Origin: Streptomyces sp. XM4193
GTDB taxonomy: Bacteria > Actinomycetota > Actinomycetes > Streptomycetales > Streptomycetaceae
Assembly (NCBI RefSeq): GCF_023072595.1
Contig: NZ_JALLGK010000007.1
Location: 186,001-250,000, forward strand
Direction of reading: 5' to 3'
DNA length: 64,000 nucleotides
The translations under genes and the position numbers were made by a program. Below the pieces are notes generated by a model. It was not told the DNA's origin. It saw only the letters and a list, made by a program, of their open reading frames with translations, and searched no databases. The stretch's first letter is position 1, and each line of letters opens with the position of its first letter. Below, piece by piece: positions 41,010 to 49,460 of this stretch.

Positions 41010-41432
41010 CTACCCCAGGAAGCTGAGCCGCACCTGGCGGTCGGGGTTGTCGACGTTGGTGTCGACGAGGCAGACGGACTGCCAAGTGCCGAGTTCGAGG
41101 CGGCCGTTGACCACCGGGAGGGTGGCGTGCGGGGCGACGAGGGCGGGGAGCACGTGGTCGCGGCCGTGGCCGGGGGTGCCGTGGCGGTGGCGCCAGGGGT
41201 GATCGGCGGGCAGCAGCTCGTGGAGCGCGGAGAGCAGGTCGTCGTCGCTGCCGGCGCCGGTCTCCAGGATCGCGATGCCCGCGGTGGCGTGCGGGACGAA
41301 GACGTTGAGCAGCCCGTCGCGTCCGCGGGCGACGTCTTCGAGGTACGCCTCGCAGTCGCGGGTGAGGTCGGCGACGGTCTCGCTGCCGCCGGTGGTGATG
41401 TCGAGGATGCGGGTGTCGAATCGGTCGCTCAT
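41010..41432 (-). CDS. YjbQ/UPF0047 family protein (secondary thiamine-phosphate synthase)
   Basis: A 140-residue cytosolic protein of the widespread YjbQ family. Family motifs are all present: NVFVPHATAGIAILETG with the conserved His, a DDDLLSALHELLP segment, HRHGTPGHGRDHVLPAL, and the closing signature GRLELGTWQSVCLVDTN. Members have weak thiamine-phosphate synthase activity in vitro; the physiological role is not settled. ATG at 41432 is the start. The gene is divergent from the flavin monooxygenase gene with only 59 bases between the start codons, so the two share a promoter region. Length is normal for the family (about 135-140). Confidence 0.92.
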   Translation of the reverse strand: MSDRFDTRILDITTGGSETVADLTRDCEAYLEDVARGRDGLLNVFVPHATAGIAILETGAGSDDDLLSALHELLPADHPWRHRHGTPGHGRDHVLPALVAPHATLPVVNGRLELGTWQSVCLVDTNVDNPDRQVRLSFLG

Positions 41433-41491
41433 GCCCCCATTGTGGCGTCGACGGCGGGAAGAATCGGGGCACCGGCGCTGTTGAGCCGTAC

Positions 41492-42634
41492 ATGAACGAA
41501 GTGTCGGTGCTGGTGATCGGCGCGGGTCAGGCGGGCCTGTCCGCCGCCTATCATCTGCGGCGGGTCGGGTTCGTCCCGTGGCGGGACTTCCTGGTGCTGG
41601 ACCACTCGCCGGCTCCCGGCGGAGCATGGCAGTTCCGCTGGCCGAGCCTGACGTACGGACGGGTGCACGGGATGCACGCGCTGCCCGGGATGGAGCTGAC
41701 GGGCGCCGACCCGGACCGGCCGTCCTCAGAGGTGATCGGCGAGTACTTCGCGTCCTACGAAAGCACTTTCGGGCTGCCGATCCGCCGGCCGGTGGATGTG
41801 CGCGCCGTTCGGGAGGAGCGGGAGGCGGGGCGCGGGCTGCTGAGGGTGGAGACCGACGTCGGGGTGTGGCACACCCGGGCGTTGATCAACGCCACCGGCA
41901 CCTGGGACCGCCCGTTCTGGCCGCGCGTGCCCGGCCAGGACCGGTTCTCGGGGTCGCAGTGGCACACCTCGCGCTATCCGGGCCCGGAGGCTTTCCGCGG
42001 TCAGCGCGTGGTGGTCGTGGGCGGGGGCACCTCCGCGGTTCAGCATCTGTTGGAGATGTCCGAGGTTGCTGCCGAAACGGCCTGGGTGACGCGGCGACCG
42101 CCCGAGTTCCGGGAGGGGCCGTTCGACTCGGAGCTGGGCCGAGCAGCCGTGGCGCGGGTGGAGGAGCGCGTACAGGAAGGGCTGCCGCCGCGCAGCGTGG
42201 TTTCGGTGACGGGCCTGCCGATGACCGAGGCGATGCGCGCGGCCCGCGAGCGGGGCGTGCTGGTGCGCAGACCGATGTTCGAGCGGGTGACCGCGGAGGG
42301 CGTGCGCTGGCCCGACGGCACCGTGTTCGAGGCGGACGCGATCGTCTGGGCCACCGGTTTCCGTCCCGCGATCGGGCATCTGGCGCCACTGGGGCTGCGG
42401 GAGCCCGGAGGCGGCGTACGACTGGAGGGCACCCGGACGGTTCGCGATCCGCGGGTGCACCTGGTGGGCTACGGGCCCTCCGCAAGCACCATCGGGGCGA
42501 ACCGTGCAGGCCGGGCAGCGGTGCGGGACGTGCGCAGGCTGCTTGCCGGCGGAGCGGCTGGTCGGGGCGGTCCCGGGGAGCGCGGGCTCGTGTCGGCCGC
42601 GAGTTCGGCGGGGTTGCAGCGGGGCGGGCGGTGA
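41492..42634 (+). CDS. Flavin-containing monooxygenase/FAD-dependent oxidoreductase
   Basis: A 380-residue soluble flavoprotein. The FAD site is GAGQAGL at 10-16, the NAD(P)H site is VVVGGGTSAVQ near residue 176, and the linker motif ATGTWDRPFWPRVPG followed by WHTSRY matches the FMO/BVMO-like trxB-related group. It hydroxylates or oxidises a small molecule using NAD(P)H and O2. A C-terminal 30-residue Gly/Arg tail is low complexity. ATG at 41492 is the start; no strong ribosome site is visible in the short divergent spacer with yjbQ. No catabolic neighbours indicate its substrate. Confidence 0.85.
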   Translation: MNEVSVLVIGAGQAGLSAAYHLRRVGFVPWRDFLVLDHSPAPGGAWQFRWPSLTYGRVHGMHALPGMELTGADPDRPSSEVIGEYFASYESTFGLPIRRPVDVRAVREEREAGRGLLRVETDVGVWHTRALINATGTWDRPFWPRVPGQDRFSGSQWHTSRYPGPEAFRGQRVVVVGGGTSAVQHLLEMSEVAAETAWVTRRPPEFREGPFDSELGRAAVARVEERVQEGLPPRSVVSVTGLPMTEAMRAARERGVLVRRPMFERVTAEGVRWPDGTVFEADAIVWATGFRPAIGHLAPLGLREPGGGVRLEGTRTVRDPRVHLVGYGPSASTIGANRAGRAAVRDVRRLLAGGAAGRGGPGERGLVSAASSAGLQRGGR

Positions 42635-42942
42635 ACGGCGTGCCGGAATGACCGCTCAAGCGTGGGCGGCGGTACGCGACTTGGGGCCGGATACCGACTG
42701 CGTGGCGTCGAGGCGTTGTGGGGCGGGTCGGGCTGGGAGAGGTGCGTACGGGTGGGGCGGTGGACACTCGCGCGAGCACTCGCTCGTGGGGGTGATGGTG
42801 CGGAATATGGCTGCCGAAACTCCGCATCAGAGCTGATGATTACTTTGTGCGATCGACGGGATGCATACCGCGACCGCACCTCCGTCGCGAATCCCATGAC
42901 ACGACGGAGTTGTCCCGAGCAACACACAAGGAGAACGCACAG
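42635..42942. other. Upstream region of the 19-codon gene, 308 bases
   Basis: No other gene is supported. A weak hexamer pair TTACTT (42840-42845) and GCATAC (42863-42868), 17 bases apart, may be the promoter of the small peptide gene. Confidence 0.4.
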
Positions 42943-43002
42943 ATGGACCTCATCACCAACCTGCTTGCCGGTGTCATCCACTTCGTGGGTTGGCTCGTCT
43001 GA
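42943..43002 (+). CDS. Hydrophobic 19-residue peptide gene
   Basis: The reading frame encodes MDLITNLLAGVIHFVGWLV and stops with TGA at 43000-43002. An AAGGAGA ribosome site lies nine bases before the ATG, and a strong hairpin terminator follows 41 bases after the stop, so this has the form of a complete small transcription unit. The peptide would form one short membrane helix with a few polar residues (Asp2, Thr5, Asn6, His13) on one side. It resembles in style phenol-soluble-modulin-like or type I toxin-like peptides, but no relationship is shown. Automatic annotation would normally miss a gene this short. Function unknown. Confidence 0.6.
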   Translation: MDLITNLLAGVIHFVGWLV

Positions 43003-43043
43003 CGGACCATCGGCCGGCCCGCTGAGGCCAGGCCCTGTTCGTC

Positions 43044-43084
43044 GCGGCGCCGTTGCTCCTCGTCCCAGGGAGCAGCGGCGCCGC
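43044..43084 (+). terminator. Hairpin terminator of the 19-codon gene
   Basis: Sixteen-base arms (43044-43059 and 43069-43084) pair fully with one G-U pair, around a 9-base loop. It lies between the small peptide gene and the mycothiol-dependent isomerase-like gene. Confidence 0.85.
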
Positions 43085-43142
43085 CGCGTTCCTGCGGGAA
43101 ACCGCATGGTGCGGTGCCGCGGTTGCTGCGTACGGTGCGTGC

Positions 43143-43937
43143 GTGCCCCTGAAATTCCATGAGTACCAAAGCAGCATCACCTCCGAGACCGCCGCGTTGT
43201 GCGGTCTGCTGGAGTCCGCCGACCTCCGTGCACAGGTGCCCAGTTGTCCGGACTGGTCGCTGGAGGAGTTGGCCGTCCATGTCGGGCAGGCCCACCGTTG
43301 GGCGGACCGAATAGTGCGCACTCGCGCCACCGGGGAGGTGGCGGACGAGGAGGTGCCCGCGTTCACGCCCCCGGTGGGCGGCGTGCGGGAGTTGACCCAA
43401 TGGTTGACCGAGGGCGCCGCACTTCTCGTGCAGGCGTTGCAGGAGGCGGGCGAGGATGCCCGCGTGTGGTCGTGGTTCACCGACCCGACAGCAGGGTTCT
43501 GGGCCCGCCGGATGACTCACGAGACCGTGGTGCACCGCGCGGACGCATGCCTTGCCGCCGAGGTGCCCTTCACCACCGCGCCGAGCGTCGCGGCCGACAG
43601 CATCGACGAATGGCTCACCCTGGTGTGCTCACCCGCCACCTGGGAGGAGGACGAGGAGGTTCGTGAGCTGGCCCGATGGGCGGGCGCCTCACTGCGGTTG
43701 GTCGCCACCGACACCGCCGAGGAGGTCGGCGGCCAGTGGCTGATCGAGCTGGGCCCCGACGGGGTGCGGTGGCAGCGCGGCGGGCGGGAGGAGGCCGATG
43801 TGGTCCTCAGCGGCCCACTGGACGAAGTGCTCAGAGTCTTCTACCGCCGTCTCCCTCCCCACAGCGAACTGGTGGAGGTCCGGGGCGACATGAAGCTGTT
43901 GGAGGTGTGGTTGGAGCGGGTCTCCTTCGGCGGCTGA
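43143..43937 (+). CDS. Maleylpyruvate isomerase family mycothiol-dependent enzyme
   Basis: A 264-residue protein with the DinB-like four-helix domain of mycothiol-dependent enzymes. The signature CPDWSLEELAVHVGQAHRW (35-53) supplies metal-ligand His candidates (His46, His51), and RRMTHETVVHRADA supplies Glu126 and His130, the usual second half of the metal site. The C-terminal lobe, after residue 200, is the substrate-side MDMPI_C type (GPDGVRWQRG, ADVVLSGPLDEVLRVFYRR). These enzymes use mycothiol, the actinobacterial thiol, as cofactor; the reaction here is unassigned. GTG at 43143 is the start. It stands alone in the region. Confidence 0.87.
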   Translation: MPLKFHEYQSSITSETAALCGLLESADLRAQVPSCPDWSLEELAVHVGQAHRWADRIVRTRATGEVADEEVPAFTPPVGGVRELTQWLTEGAALLVQALQEAGEDARVWSWFTDPTAGFWARRMTHETVVHRADACLAAEVPFTTAPSVAADSIDEWLTLVCSPATWEEDEEVRELARWAGASLRLVATDTAEEVGGQWLIELGPDGVRWQRGGREEADVVLSGPLDEVLRVFYRRLPPHSELVEVRGDMKLLEVWLERVSFGG

Positions 43938-44179
43938 CCTGCGGGCCGTAGAGCGCGGAGCGGGCGTGGAACCGGAAGCGGGAGTTGCCGAGCCGGCGGA
44001 CGGGCGAGTGTTCGATCTCCCGGCTCTCGGGACCCGGAGTACCGGCAGTCGGGGCACCGGGAGCATCGACACCCGGGATGAGAGCCCACGGGCAGTCGGC
44101 GGAGTTCCGCACCGGACCGGCAGCGGGTCGTGCGCCCGCCCGCATCCGTCAACCGGCGTGCGCACGACGGGTGTTGAGT

Positions 44180-44195
44180 TGAGTATCCGTACTCA
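44180..44195. promoter_or_regulatory. Palindrome TGAGTATCCGTACTCA upstream of the YiaA-like gene
   Basis: Arms TGAGTA and TACTCA separated by TCCG, perfectly symmetric, lying 35 bases before the ATG of the YiaA-like gene. It is probably an operator or a promoter-embedded element; the binding protein is unknown. Confidence 0.5.
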
Positions 44196-44229
44196 GGCGG
44201 CAGCCGCCCGGCTCCCGCACTCTGTGTCC

Positions 44230-44526
44230 ATGACGAACAACGCGCCCGTACGACCCCAGATGACCGCGGCCTACTTCCTCCAGGCGGCACTCTCCTTCGC
44301 GGTGGCGCTGGCCGCCGTGACGATCGGTGTCGCCTATATGCCGATGGGGGCGTGGGAGCGCGGCTTCCTCGCCATCGGCGTCCTCTTCCTCGTCTCCTCG
44401 TCCTTCACCCTCGCCAAATGCGTGCGGGACAGACAGGAGGTCTCCCAGGTGACCACCCGCGTCGACAAGGCGCGGCTGGACAAGCTCATCAGTGAGCACG
44501 ACCCCTTCGACGTGAAGAACCTCTGA
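44230..44526 (+). CDS. YiaA/YiaB family inner-membrane protein
   Basis: A 98-residue protein with two transmembrane helices (residues about 17-38 and 43-62) joined by a short loop, matching the yiaAB domain. The conserved elements are YFLQAALSFAVALAAVTIGVAYMP, the loop GAWERGFLAIG, and FLVSSSFTLAKCVRDRQE, where the LAK/VRD motif is characteristic. The C-terminal 35 residues are soluble and charged (DKARLDKLISEHDPF). Function is unknown in all organisms. ATG at 44230 is the start; upstream in-frame sequence is not protein-like. A palindrome lies 35 bases before it. Confidence 0.9.
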   Translation: MTNNAPVRPQMTAAYFLQAALSFAVALAAVTIGVAYMPMGAWERGFLAIGVLFLVSSSFTLAKCVRDRQEVSQVTTRVDKARLDKLISEHDPFDVKNL

Positions 44527-44617
44527 TCCGGCGAATCCGGGGCGTCGGCCCGTCGAACGTCTTCGGAGCCCGGCCTGACGCACGGGCGGTGCCGCGGTGC
44601 CGCAGGAGGCAGTGGCG

Positions 44618-45154
44618 TCAGCCGGCTTCGGGGCGTTCGCGGTGGAGAGCTCGCAGCTCCGCCTCGAACGCATGGTGGGCCCGCTCGTCCAAGAGCACGA
44701 AGGTCACCTGCTCCACCGCGGTGCTCGCAGTGCTCACGGTCCGTACCGCGATGCGCGCGGCGTCCTCCAGGGGCCAGCGGTACACGCCGGTGGAGATTGC
44801 CGGAAAGGCGACGGTGCGGGCGCCGAGCTCGTCCGCGAGGAGCAGGGATTCCCGGTAGCAGGAAGCCAGTTCCTGTCCATCGGCACTCGGCCCGTGCACC
44901 GGTCCGACGGTGTGCACGACCCAGCGGGCCGGCAGGCGTCCCGCGGTGGTGGCCACGGCGCGGCCTGTCGGCAGTCCGCCGCCGTAGTGCCCCGCACGCA
45001 AAGCCCGGCACTCGGCGAGGATCTCGGGGCCGCCCTTGCGGTGGATCGCGCCGTCGACTCCTCCTCCGCCGAGCAGTGAGGAGTTGGCCGCGTTGACGAT
45101 GACGTCGACGTGCTGTCCCGTGATGTCACCGAGCAGCATCCGGATTTCAGGCAT
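44618..45154 (-). CDS. Macrodomain protein (O-acetyl-ADP-ribose deacetylase-like)
   Basis: A 178-residue macrodomain. The signature VIVNAANSSLLGGGGVDGAIH (19-39) contains the catalytic Asn24 and Asp34 of MacroD-type hydrolases, and ISTGVYRWPLEDAARIA is the conserved second phosphate loop. It should bind ADP-ribose and hydrolyse O-acetyl-ADP-ribose or mono-ADP-ribosyl esters. ATG at 45154 is the start. It is divergent from the VOC gene with a 346-base spacer and convergent with the YiaA-like gene. No ADP-ribosyltransferase is adjacent, so it is probably a housekeeping detoxifier. Confidence 0.93.
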   Translation of the reverse strand: MPEIRMLLGDITGQHVDVIVNAANSSLLGGGGVDGAIHRKGGPEILAECRALRAGHYGGGLPTGRAVATTAGRLPARWVVHTVGPVHGPSADGQELASCYRESLLLADELGARTVAFPAISTGVYRWPLEDAARIAVRTVSTASTAVEQVTFVLLDERAHHAFEAELRALHRERPEAG

Positions 45155-45500
45155 GCGGCCAGGATAGGACGGAGGGTCCGCGCCCGGTCGGGCGGCGCGT
45201 TCCCTGCGGGGCTCGGGGCGCTGATTCCGGGGAGCGCCGAGCGGGTCGGCGCAGCCCGGATCGGGCTCAGCAGCGAGAGCCGGGCGTGCGGCCGGCGAGC
45301 AGGCGGGTGACTGCGGGGCGGCTCGCGAAGCAGCCCGGTGCTGCGGCGGTGCGCAGTGGGTTGGGCAATATGACGGGCTCGGAGCGGCGTTGACGAGCAA
45401 TCGGGCCCTTCGGACCGCTCGGCGCGGGCTCGGGGCACGGCCGTTGCGACTCACGGCGTGCACACGGCCATTGCACTCGCCCCTTGCGTACGATTTGCCC
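45155..45500. other. Divergent intergenic region, 346 bases
   Basis: The spacer holds the promoters of the macrodomain and VOC genes. TACGAT at 45489-45494 is a good -10 box whose predicted start falls on the ATG at 45501, so the VOC gene is probably transcribed leaderless; no -35 box is evident. No gene is supported. Confidence 0.5.
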
Positions 45501-45896
45501 ATGGGTGTAGCGGAATTCAAGGATTTGGCGCTGGACGCGACGGACCATCAGGCACTCGCCGACTGGTGGTGCCGCGTACTCGGATACACCCGCAGGCCGG
45601 CTCCTGCCGGCGGCGAGGGATCGCGGCCGGAGTACCCGGTCCCGATTCACGATCCACGCGGGCGCGGGCCGGTCATCTGGATCAACCCGGCGGCGGAGTC
45701 CAAGTCGGCGCAGAATCGTATGCATCTCGACGTGTGGGGCCGCACCGAGGATCTGTTGGAGCTCGGAGCGACGATGGTCCGCCGTGGGGATGCCGAGCAG
45801 TGCTGGGACGTGATGGCCGACCCCGAGGGCAACGAGTTCCATGTGTTCGCACCCGACAGGCCGAGCCGTCCGGTCATCCGCCTGCGCCCGCGTTAG
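45501..45896 (+). CDS. VOC family glyoxalase-like protein
   Basis: A 131-residue protein of the vicinal-oxygen-chelate fold, glyoxalase-like type common in actinomycetes. Typical elements are EFKDLALDATDHQALADWWCRVLGY, NRMHLDVWGRTEDLLELGA and a C-terminal DPEGNEFHVFAP. Metal-binding residues of true glyoxalases are only partly present (His48-like position unclear; Glu in GNEFH), so the activity is open. The ATG at 45501 lies seven bases after a TACGAT -10 box, implying a leaderless message. It stands alone. Confidence 0.87.
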   Translation: MGVAEFKDLALDATDHQALADWWCRVLGYTRRPAPAGGEGSRPEYPVPIHDPRGRGPVIWINPAAESKSAQNRMHLDVWGRTEDLLELGATMVRRGDAEQCWDVMADPEGNEFHVFAPDRPSRPVIRLRPR

Positions 45897-46065
45897 CGGC
45901 AGTTGGTGCCGGCCGGCTGCGCGACACCACTCGTCGACCGCGTCGCCCTACCGAGCGCACGGCGGGACATCTGCAGCGGGTCCGCAACCGCCGCATTCGC
46001 GAGGACCGAGCATTGTCGGTACGGACCGGAGCCAGCTTCGACTCGCGAACCGGTTCCGGGCCGGC

Positions 46066-46728
46066 TCAGCCGGTCGGCCGCCAGGTGCGGCGGTCGCGGG
46101 CCAGCGCATGGAGCCCGGCCGCTTCGGCCGGGCCGAGCACTCCCCCGCGCCGCAGAAAGTGGCCCCGCACATTGCCGTCGCTGAGCACCGCGACGTCGTC
46201 CGACGCGCCCTCGGTTCGTTCCACCCGGCGCGCGCCGACCAGCACCAGCACCGCGGTGACCGGCACTTCGGCTCCCACCGCACGGGACAGCACATGACGG
46301 GTCTGCGCCGCGTCGCGGCGGCTGTGGCGCACCAGTGGCAGCGGCAGCGCGGCCCCGTGCACCGTGTCCCCGTCCCGCACCCGTGCGCGGGCGGCCGGAT
46401 ACCAGTGGGAGGACACCGCGTACGTGCCGCCCGGACCGACCAGCAGATGGCCGAGTTCGGTGCCGTCGGGCAGCGGCAGCGAGTGCAGTACGTACCAGCC
46501 GCCGAGTTCGAGTTGCTCCAGCTCGTCGGCGACCCGTTCGGCGGCGAGCAGCGCGCTCGCGGCGTCGCGTTCGGGCAGCGGCCGACCCAGCAGTCGCGCG
46601 ACCGACCGGGCGAGGGCTCCGCGCTGCTCCGACTCCTCCTGACGGGGAAGCCACTCCCCGGGGCGGTTCGGGGCGAGGTCGTCGTCCGGATGCAGCCAGA
46701 GTCGGCCGTCCTCGGGTGTTCCACGCAT
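46066..46728 (-). CDS. NERD domain-containing protein
   Basis: A 220-residue soluble protein with the nuclease-related NERD domain. The segment AAERVADELEQLELGGWYVLHSLPLPDGTELGHLLVGPGGTYAV follows the family's Glu-helix, strand, D/H-hlllvgp-strand pattern; here the usual Asp before the strand is a His, so catalysis is uncertain. The first 45 residues are charged and unconserved. The remainder (TAVLVLVGARRVE, a LSDGNVRGHFL segment) fits the C-terminal NERD half. ATG at 46728 is the start (GAGGGGG upstream). It lies on its own between the VOC and Nudix genes. Function is unknown; a DNA-repair role has been suggested for the family. Confidence 0.8.
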   Translation of the reverse strand: MRGTPEDGRLWLHPDDDLAPNRPGEWLPRQEESEQRGALARSVARLLGRPLPERDAASALLAAERVADELEQLELGGWYVLHSLPLPDGTELGHLLVGPGGTYAVSSHWYPAARARVRDGDTVHGAALPLPLVRHSRRDAAQTRHVLSRAVGAEVPVTAVLVLVGARRVERTEGASDDVAVLSDGNVRGHFLRRGGVLGPAEAAGLHALARDRRTWRPTG

Positions 46729-46924
46729 CTGCGCCCCCTCTCCCGGCTCCCGCACATGACAGCATGGCTGCTCGTCACGGCCAACAGGTCGGGGACGGCA
46801 GGCATTTGACGGGCCGCGGCGCTCCGACCCCAGCGGGCGGGACGCGCCGTTCCCGAGTACCGGCGTGCCGCCGCGGTGCACACGCCGCCTCCGCGCCGAC
46901 CGACGAACCACCGGAGCCACGGGA

Positions 46925-47329
46925 ATGCACGAGTTGATCGACACTGTCGCCTGGATCCACCTGCGCGGGCGCCTGGTGCTGGGCACCAGGTCGCGCGGCA
47001 AGGATCTGTTCTTCATTCCCGGCGGGAAGCGCCACCCCGGAGAGAGCGATCTGGACACGCTCGTCCGGGAGACCCACGAGGAGCTCACAGTGCGACTGGA
47101 CCCGGACACCGCCCGCCACTTCGGCACCTACGAGGCTCCGGCAAGCCCCCACTCGCCCGTTCCCCGTGTACGAATGGCCTGCTACACGGCGGCCTTCTCG
47201 GGAGAGCCGGAACCCTCTGCGGAGATCGAGGAGATGGCCTGGCTGGGGTACGCGGAACGCTTCCGCACACCGCCCGTGGATCGGCTGGTCTTCGACGAGC
47301 TGCTGGCACGCGGCTGGATCGAGGGCTGA
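46925..47329 (+). CDS. Nudix hydrolase
   Basis: A 134-residue pyrophosphohydrolase with a complete Nudix box at 34-56: Gly34, Glu40, Arg48, Glu49, Glu52, Glu53 (GGKRHPGESDLDTLVRETHE), with the last Gly replaced by Thr55. It cleaves nucleoside diphosphates linked to another moiety, with Mg2+ held by the Glu cluster. A small mirrored domain surrounds the box (AWIHLRGRLVLGTRSRGKDLFFIP). It may act on oxidised nucleotides or dinucleotides; the substrate is not evident. ATG at 46925 is the start. It ends near the convergent ABC exporter gene. Confidence 0.93.
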   Translation: MHELIDTVAWIHLRGRLVLGTRSRGKDLFFIPGGKRHPGESDLDTLVRETHEELTVRLDPDTARHFGTYEAPASPHSPVPRVRMACYTAAFSGEPEPSAEIEEMAWLGYAERFRTPPVDRLVFDELLARGWIEG

Positions 47330-47432
47330 ACGCCCGTCCTTCCGGGCGAGGTTGACGCCCTGGCAGCGCAGAGGCGCTGCGCATGCGACGCCAGCGCCGA
47401 TCGGCCCTCCGTTCGGGGCCGCTCGGGGTCCG

Positions 47433-49286
47433 CTACGCCGGGCTCCTGCCGATCGTCGCCTCCACCGGCTCCCGGCCGCCCGTCTCGCGACGCACCAGTG
47501 CCGCGTATCTGCCGTCCCTGGCCAGCAGCTCCTCGTGCGTGCCGCGCTCGACAATGCGCCCCTCGTGCAGGACGACGATCTGGTCGGCCTGGCGGACCGT
47601 GGAGAGACGGTGCGCGATGGTCAGTGTGGTGCGGCCCGCGGACAGCGCATCGATCGCCCGCTGCACCGCGTGCTCGGTCCGGGTGTCCAGCGCACTGGTC
47701 GCCTCGTCGAGGATGAGGACGGGCGGATCGCGCAGGATCGTACGGGCCAGTGCGAGGCGCTGCTTCTCGCCGCCGGAGAACCGGTAGCCGCGTTCGCCGA
47801 CCACGGTCTCGTAGCCCTCCGGAAGGGCCGCGATGTGGTCGTGGATCTGGGCCGCTTCGGCGGCCGCGACCAACTCGGCGTCGGTGGCGGCGGGTTTGGC
47901 GAAGCGCAGGTTCGCCGCCACGGAGGCGTGCAGGAGGTAGGTCTCCTGGGAGACGACGCCCACCGCAGCCGCGAGCGAGGCGAAGTCCAGGTCGCGCACG
48001 TCGATTCCGTCGAGGGTGACGCGGCCGTCGCTCACGTCGTAGAGCCGCGGCACCAGGTAACTGAGGGTGCTCTTGCCCGCTCCGGTGGCGCCGACGACGG
48101 CCAGGCTGGTGCCGGCCGGAACGGTCAGGTCGACCGCGCTGAGGGTGGGGCGCCCGGACGGTTCGTAGCCGAAGGTGACGTTCTCGAAGCGGACCTCGCC
48201 GCGGGCGTGGTGCAGGCGGCGTGGCTCGGCGGGCTCGGTGATGGTCACCGGCAGGTCCAGATACTCGAAGATCCGGTGGAAGAGGGCGAGGGAAGCCTGT
48301 ATGTCCACACCCGTGTTGAGCAGGGAGGTGGCGGGCCGCAGCAGCCCCTGCTGGAGCGTGACGAAGGCGACGAGTGTGCCGATCGAGAGCGTGGGCCCGC
48401 CGATGAGCAGCAGCGCGCCCGCCGCCCAGTAGAGCAGGGCGGGGATCGCGGCCATGATGATGCCGATGGTGGCCATCCGCCAGCGCCCGGCCATGCTGGA
48501 GCGCACCTCCAGGTCGGCCAGCCGCTGGGACTCGCCGGCGAAGTCCCGGCTGAGCGACTCGCTGCGGCCCATGGTGCGACCGAGCAGGATGCCGCTGACC
48601 GAGAGCGACTCGGTGACCGTGGCGGCCATGGTGGCCATCTGCTTCTGTCGCTCGGCGGTGATCCGCTTGCGCTCGCGCCCGACCCGCCGGCTGATCCAGA
48701 CGAACAGCGGGAGCAGTGCGAGCGAGACCAGAGTCAGTCGCCAGTCCAGCGCGAGCATCGCCACGGTTGTCGCGATCACGCTGGTGGCGTTGGAGACCAG
48801 GGAGGTCGCGGTCGAGGTGACGGTCGCCTGCATGCTGCCGATGTCGCCGGCGATGCGGGACTGGACCTCTCCGGTCTTCGTTCTGGTGAAGAACTTCAGC
48901 GGCATCCGCTGGAGCTTCGTGTAGACGCCGGTGCGCAGATCGTGCATGACGCGCTGCCCGACGGTGGTGGAGATCAGAGTCTGGAGAACGCCGAAGATGC
49001 TCGTGAGCACGGCGGCGGCGATCATGCCGAGCGCGAGGAGCGTCAGCAGGCCGGTGCGCTGCTCGGGAATCGCCACATCGAGGATCTCCCGCAGCAGGAA
49101 CGGCGTCGCCACCGAGACCAGGGAAGCCGCCGCGACCAGCACCCCGACGAGCGCGAGCCGGGCCCGGTAGGGACGGAACAGCACGAGGATGCGGCGCAGT
49201 TGTCCCGGACGGGTCTCCGGGTCGTGGTCGGTGGCCTGCTGCGGCACGGGGGTGGTCGGCGGGCTGGGCAGCACGTCGTTCTGCAC
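47433..49286 (-). CDS. ABC transporter fused permease/ATP-binding exporter (multidrug or lipid type)
   Basis: A 617-residue half-transporter: a six-helix transmembrane domain (about 35-325) followed by an ATPase domain. The ATPase motifs are Walker A GATGAGKST at 399-407, signature FSGGE at 503-507, Walker B VLILDEA at 523-529 and the H-loop His559. It would form a homodimer and export a drug, lipid or peptide. The GTG at 49286 is fixed by a perfect GAGGAGGT site seven bases upstream. It is divergent from a MarR regulator and shares an operator region with it, a common drug-resistance arrangement. Its leader is about 110 bases long if the minus promoter is correct. Confidence 0.92.
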   Translation of the reverse strand: MQNDVLPSPPTTPVPQQATDHDPETRPGQLRRILVLFRPYRARLALVGVLVAAASLVSVATPFLLREILDVAIPEQRTGLLTLLALGMIAAAVLTSIFGVLQTLISTTVGQRVMHDLRTGVYTKLQRMPLKFFTRTKTGEVQSRIAGDIGSMQATVTSTATSLVSNATSVIATTVAMLALDWRLTLVSLALLPLFVWISRRVGRERKRITAERQKQMATMAATVTESLSVSGILLGRTMGRSESLSRDFAGESQRLADLEVRSSMAGRWRMATIGIIMAAIPALLYWAAGALLLIGGPTLSIGTLVAFVTLQQGLLRPATSLLNTGVDIQASLALFHRIFEYLDLPVTITEPAEPRRLHHARGEVRFENVTFGYEPSGRPTLSAVDLTVPAGTSLAVVGATGAGKSTLSYLVPRLYDVSDGRVTLDGIDVRDLDFASLAAAVGVVSQETYLLHASVAANLRFAKPAATDAELVAAAEAAQIHDHIAALPEGYETVVGERGYRFSGGEKQRLALARTILRDPPVLILDEATSALDTRTEHAVQRAIDALSAGRTTLTIAHRLSTVRQADQIVVLHEGRIVERGTHEELLARDGRYAALVRRETGGREPVEATIGRSPA

Positions 49287-49403
49287 GGATTGACCTCCTC
49301 GGTACGGGACGGCGCTGTCCGTCGACCACGCTGTCCGATGTACGTCCCGCCCTTGTCGGGCAGGCGCACGCAGGACAGAGTGCCGGACACTCCCGCGTCA
49401 CCG

Positions 49404-49454
49404 AGCATAGGACACAGTTACCTATGTTCACAATGAAGTGGGTCCTGTTATGCT
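49404..49454. promoter_or_regulatory. Overlapping divergent promoters and operator of the MarR/ABC pair
   Basis: On the plus strand TTCACA (49427-49432) and TATGCT (49449-49454) are spaced by 16, with the predicted start at the MarR ATG 49461, giving a leaderless message. On the minus strand TTGTGA (49433-49428) and TATGCT (49409-49404) are spaced by 18, facing the exporter gene. The -35 boxes overlap back to back. An inverted repeat CATAGG-N9-CCTATG (49406-49426) lies within this zone and is the likely MarR operator. Confidence 0.6.
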
Positions 49455-49460
49455 CCCGTC

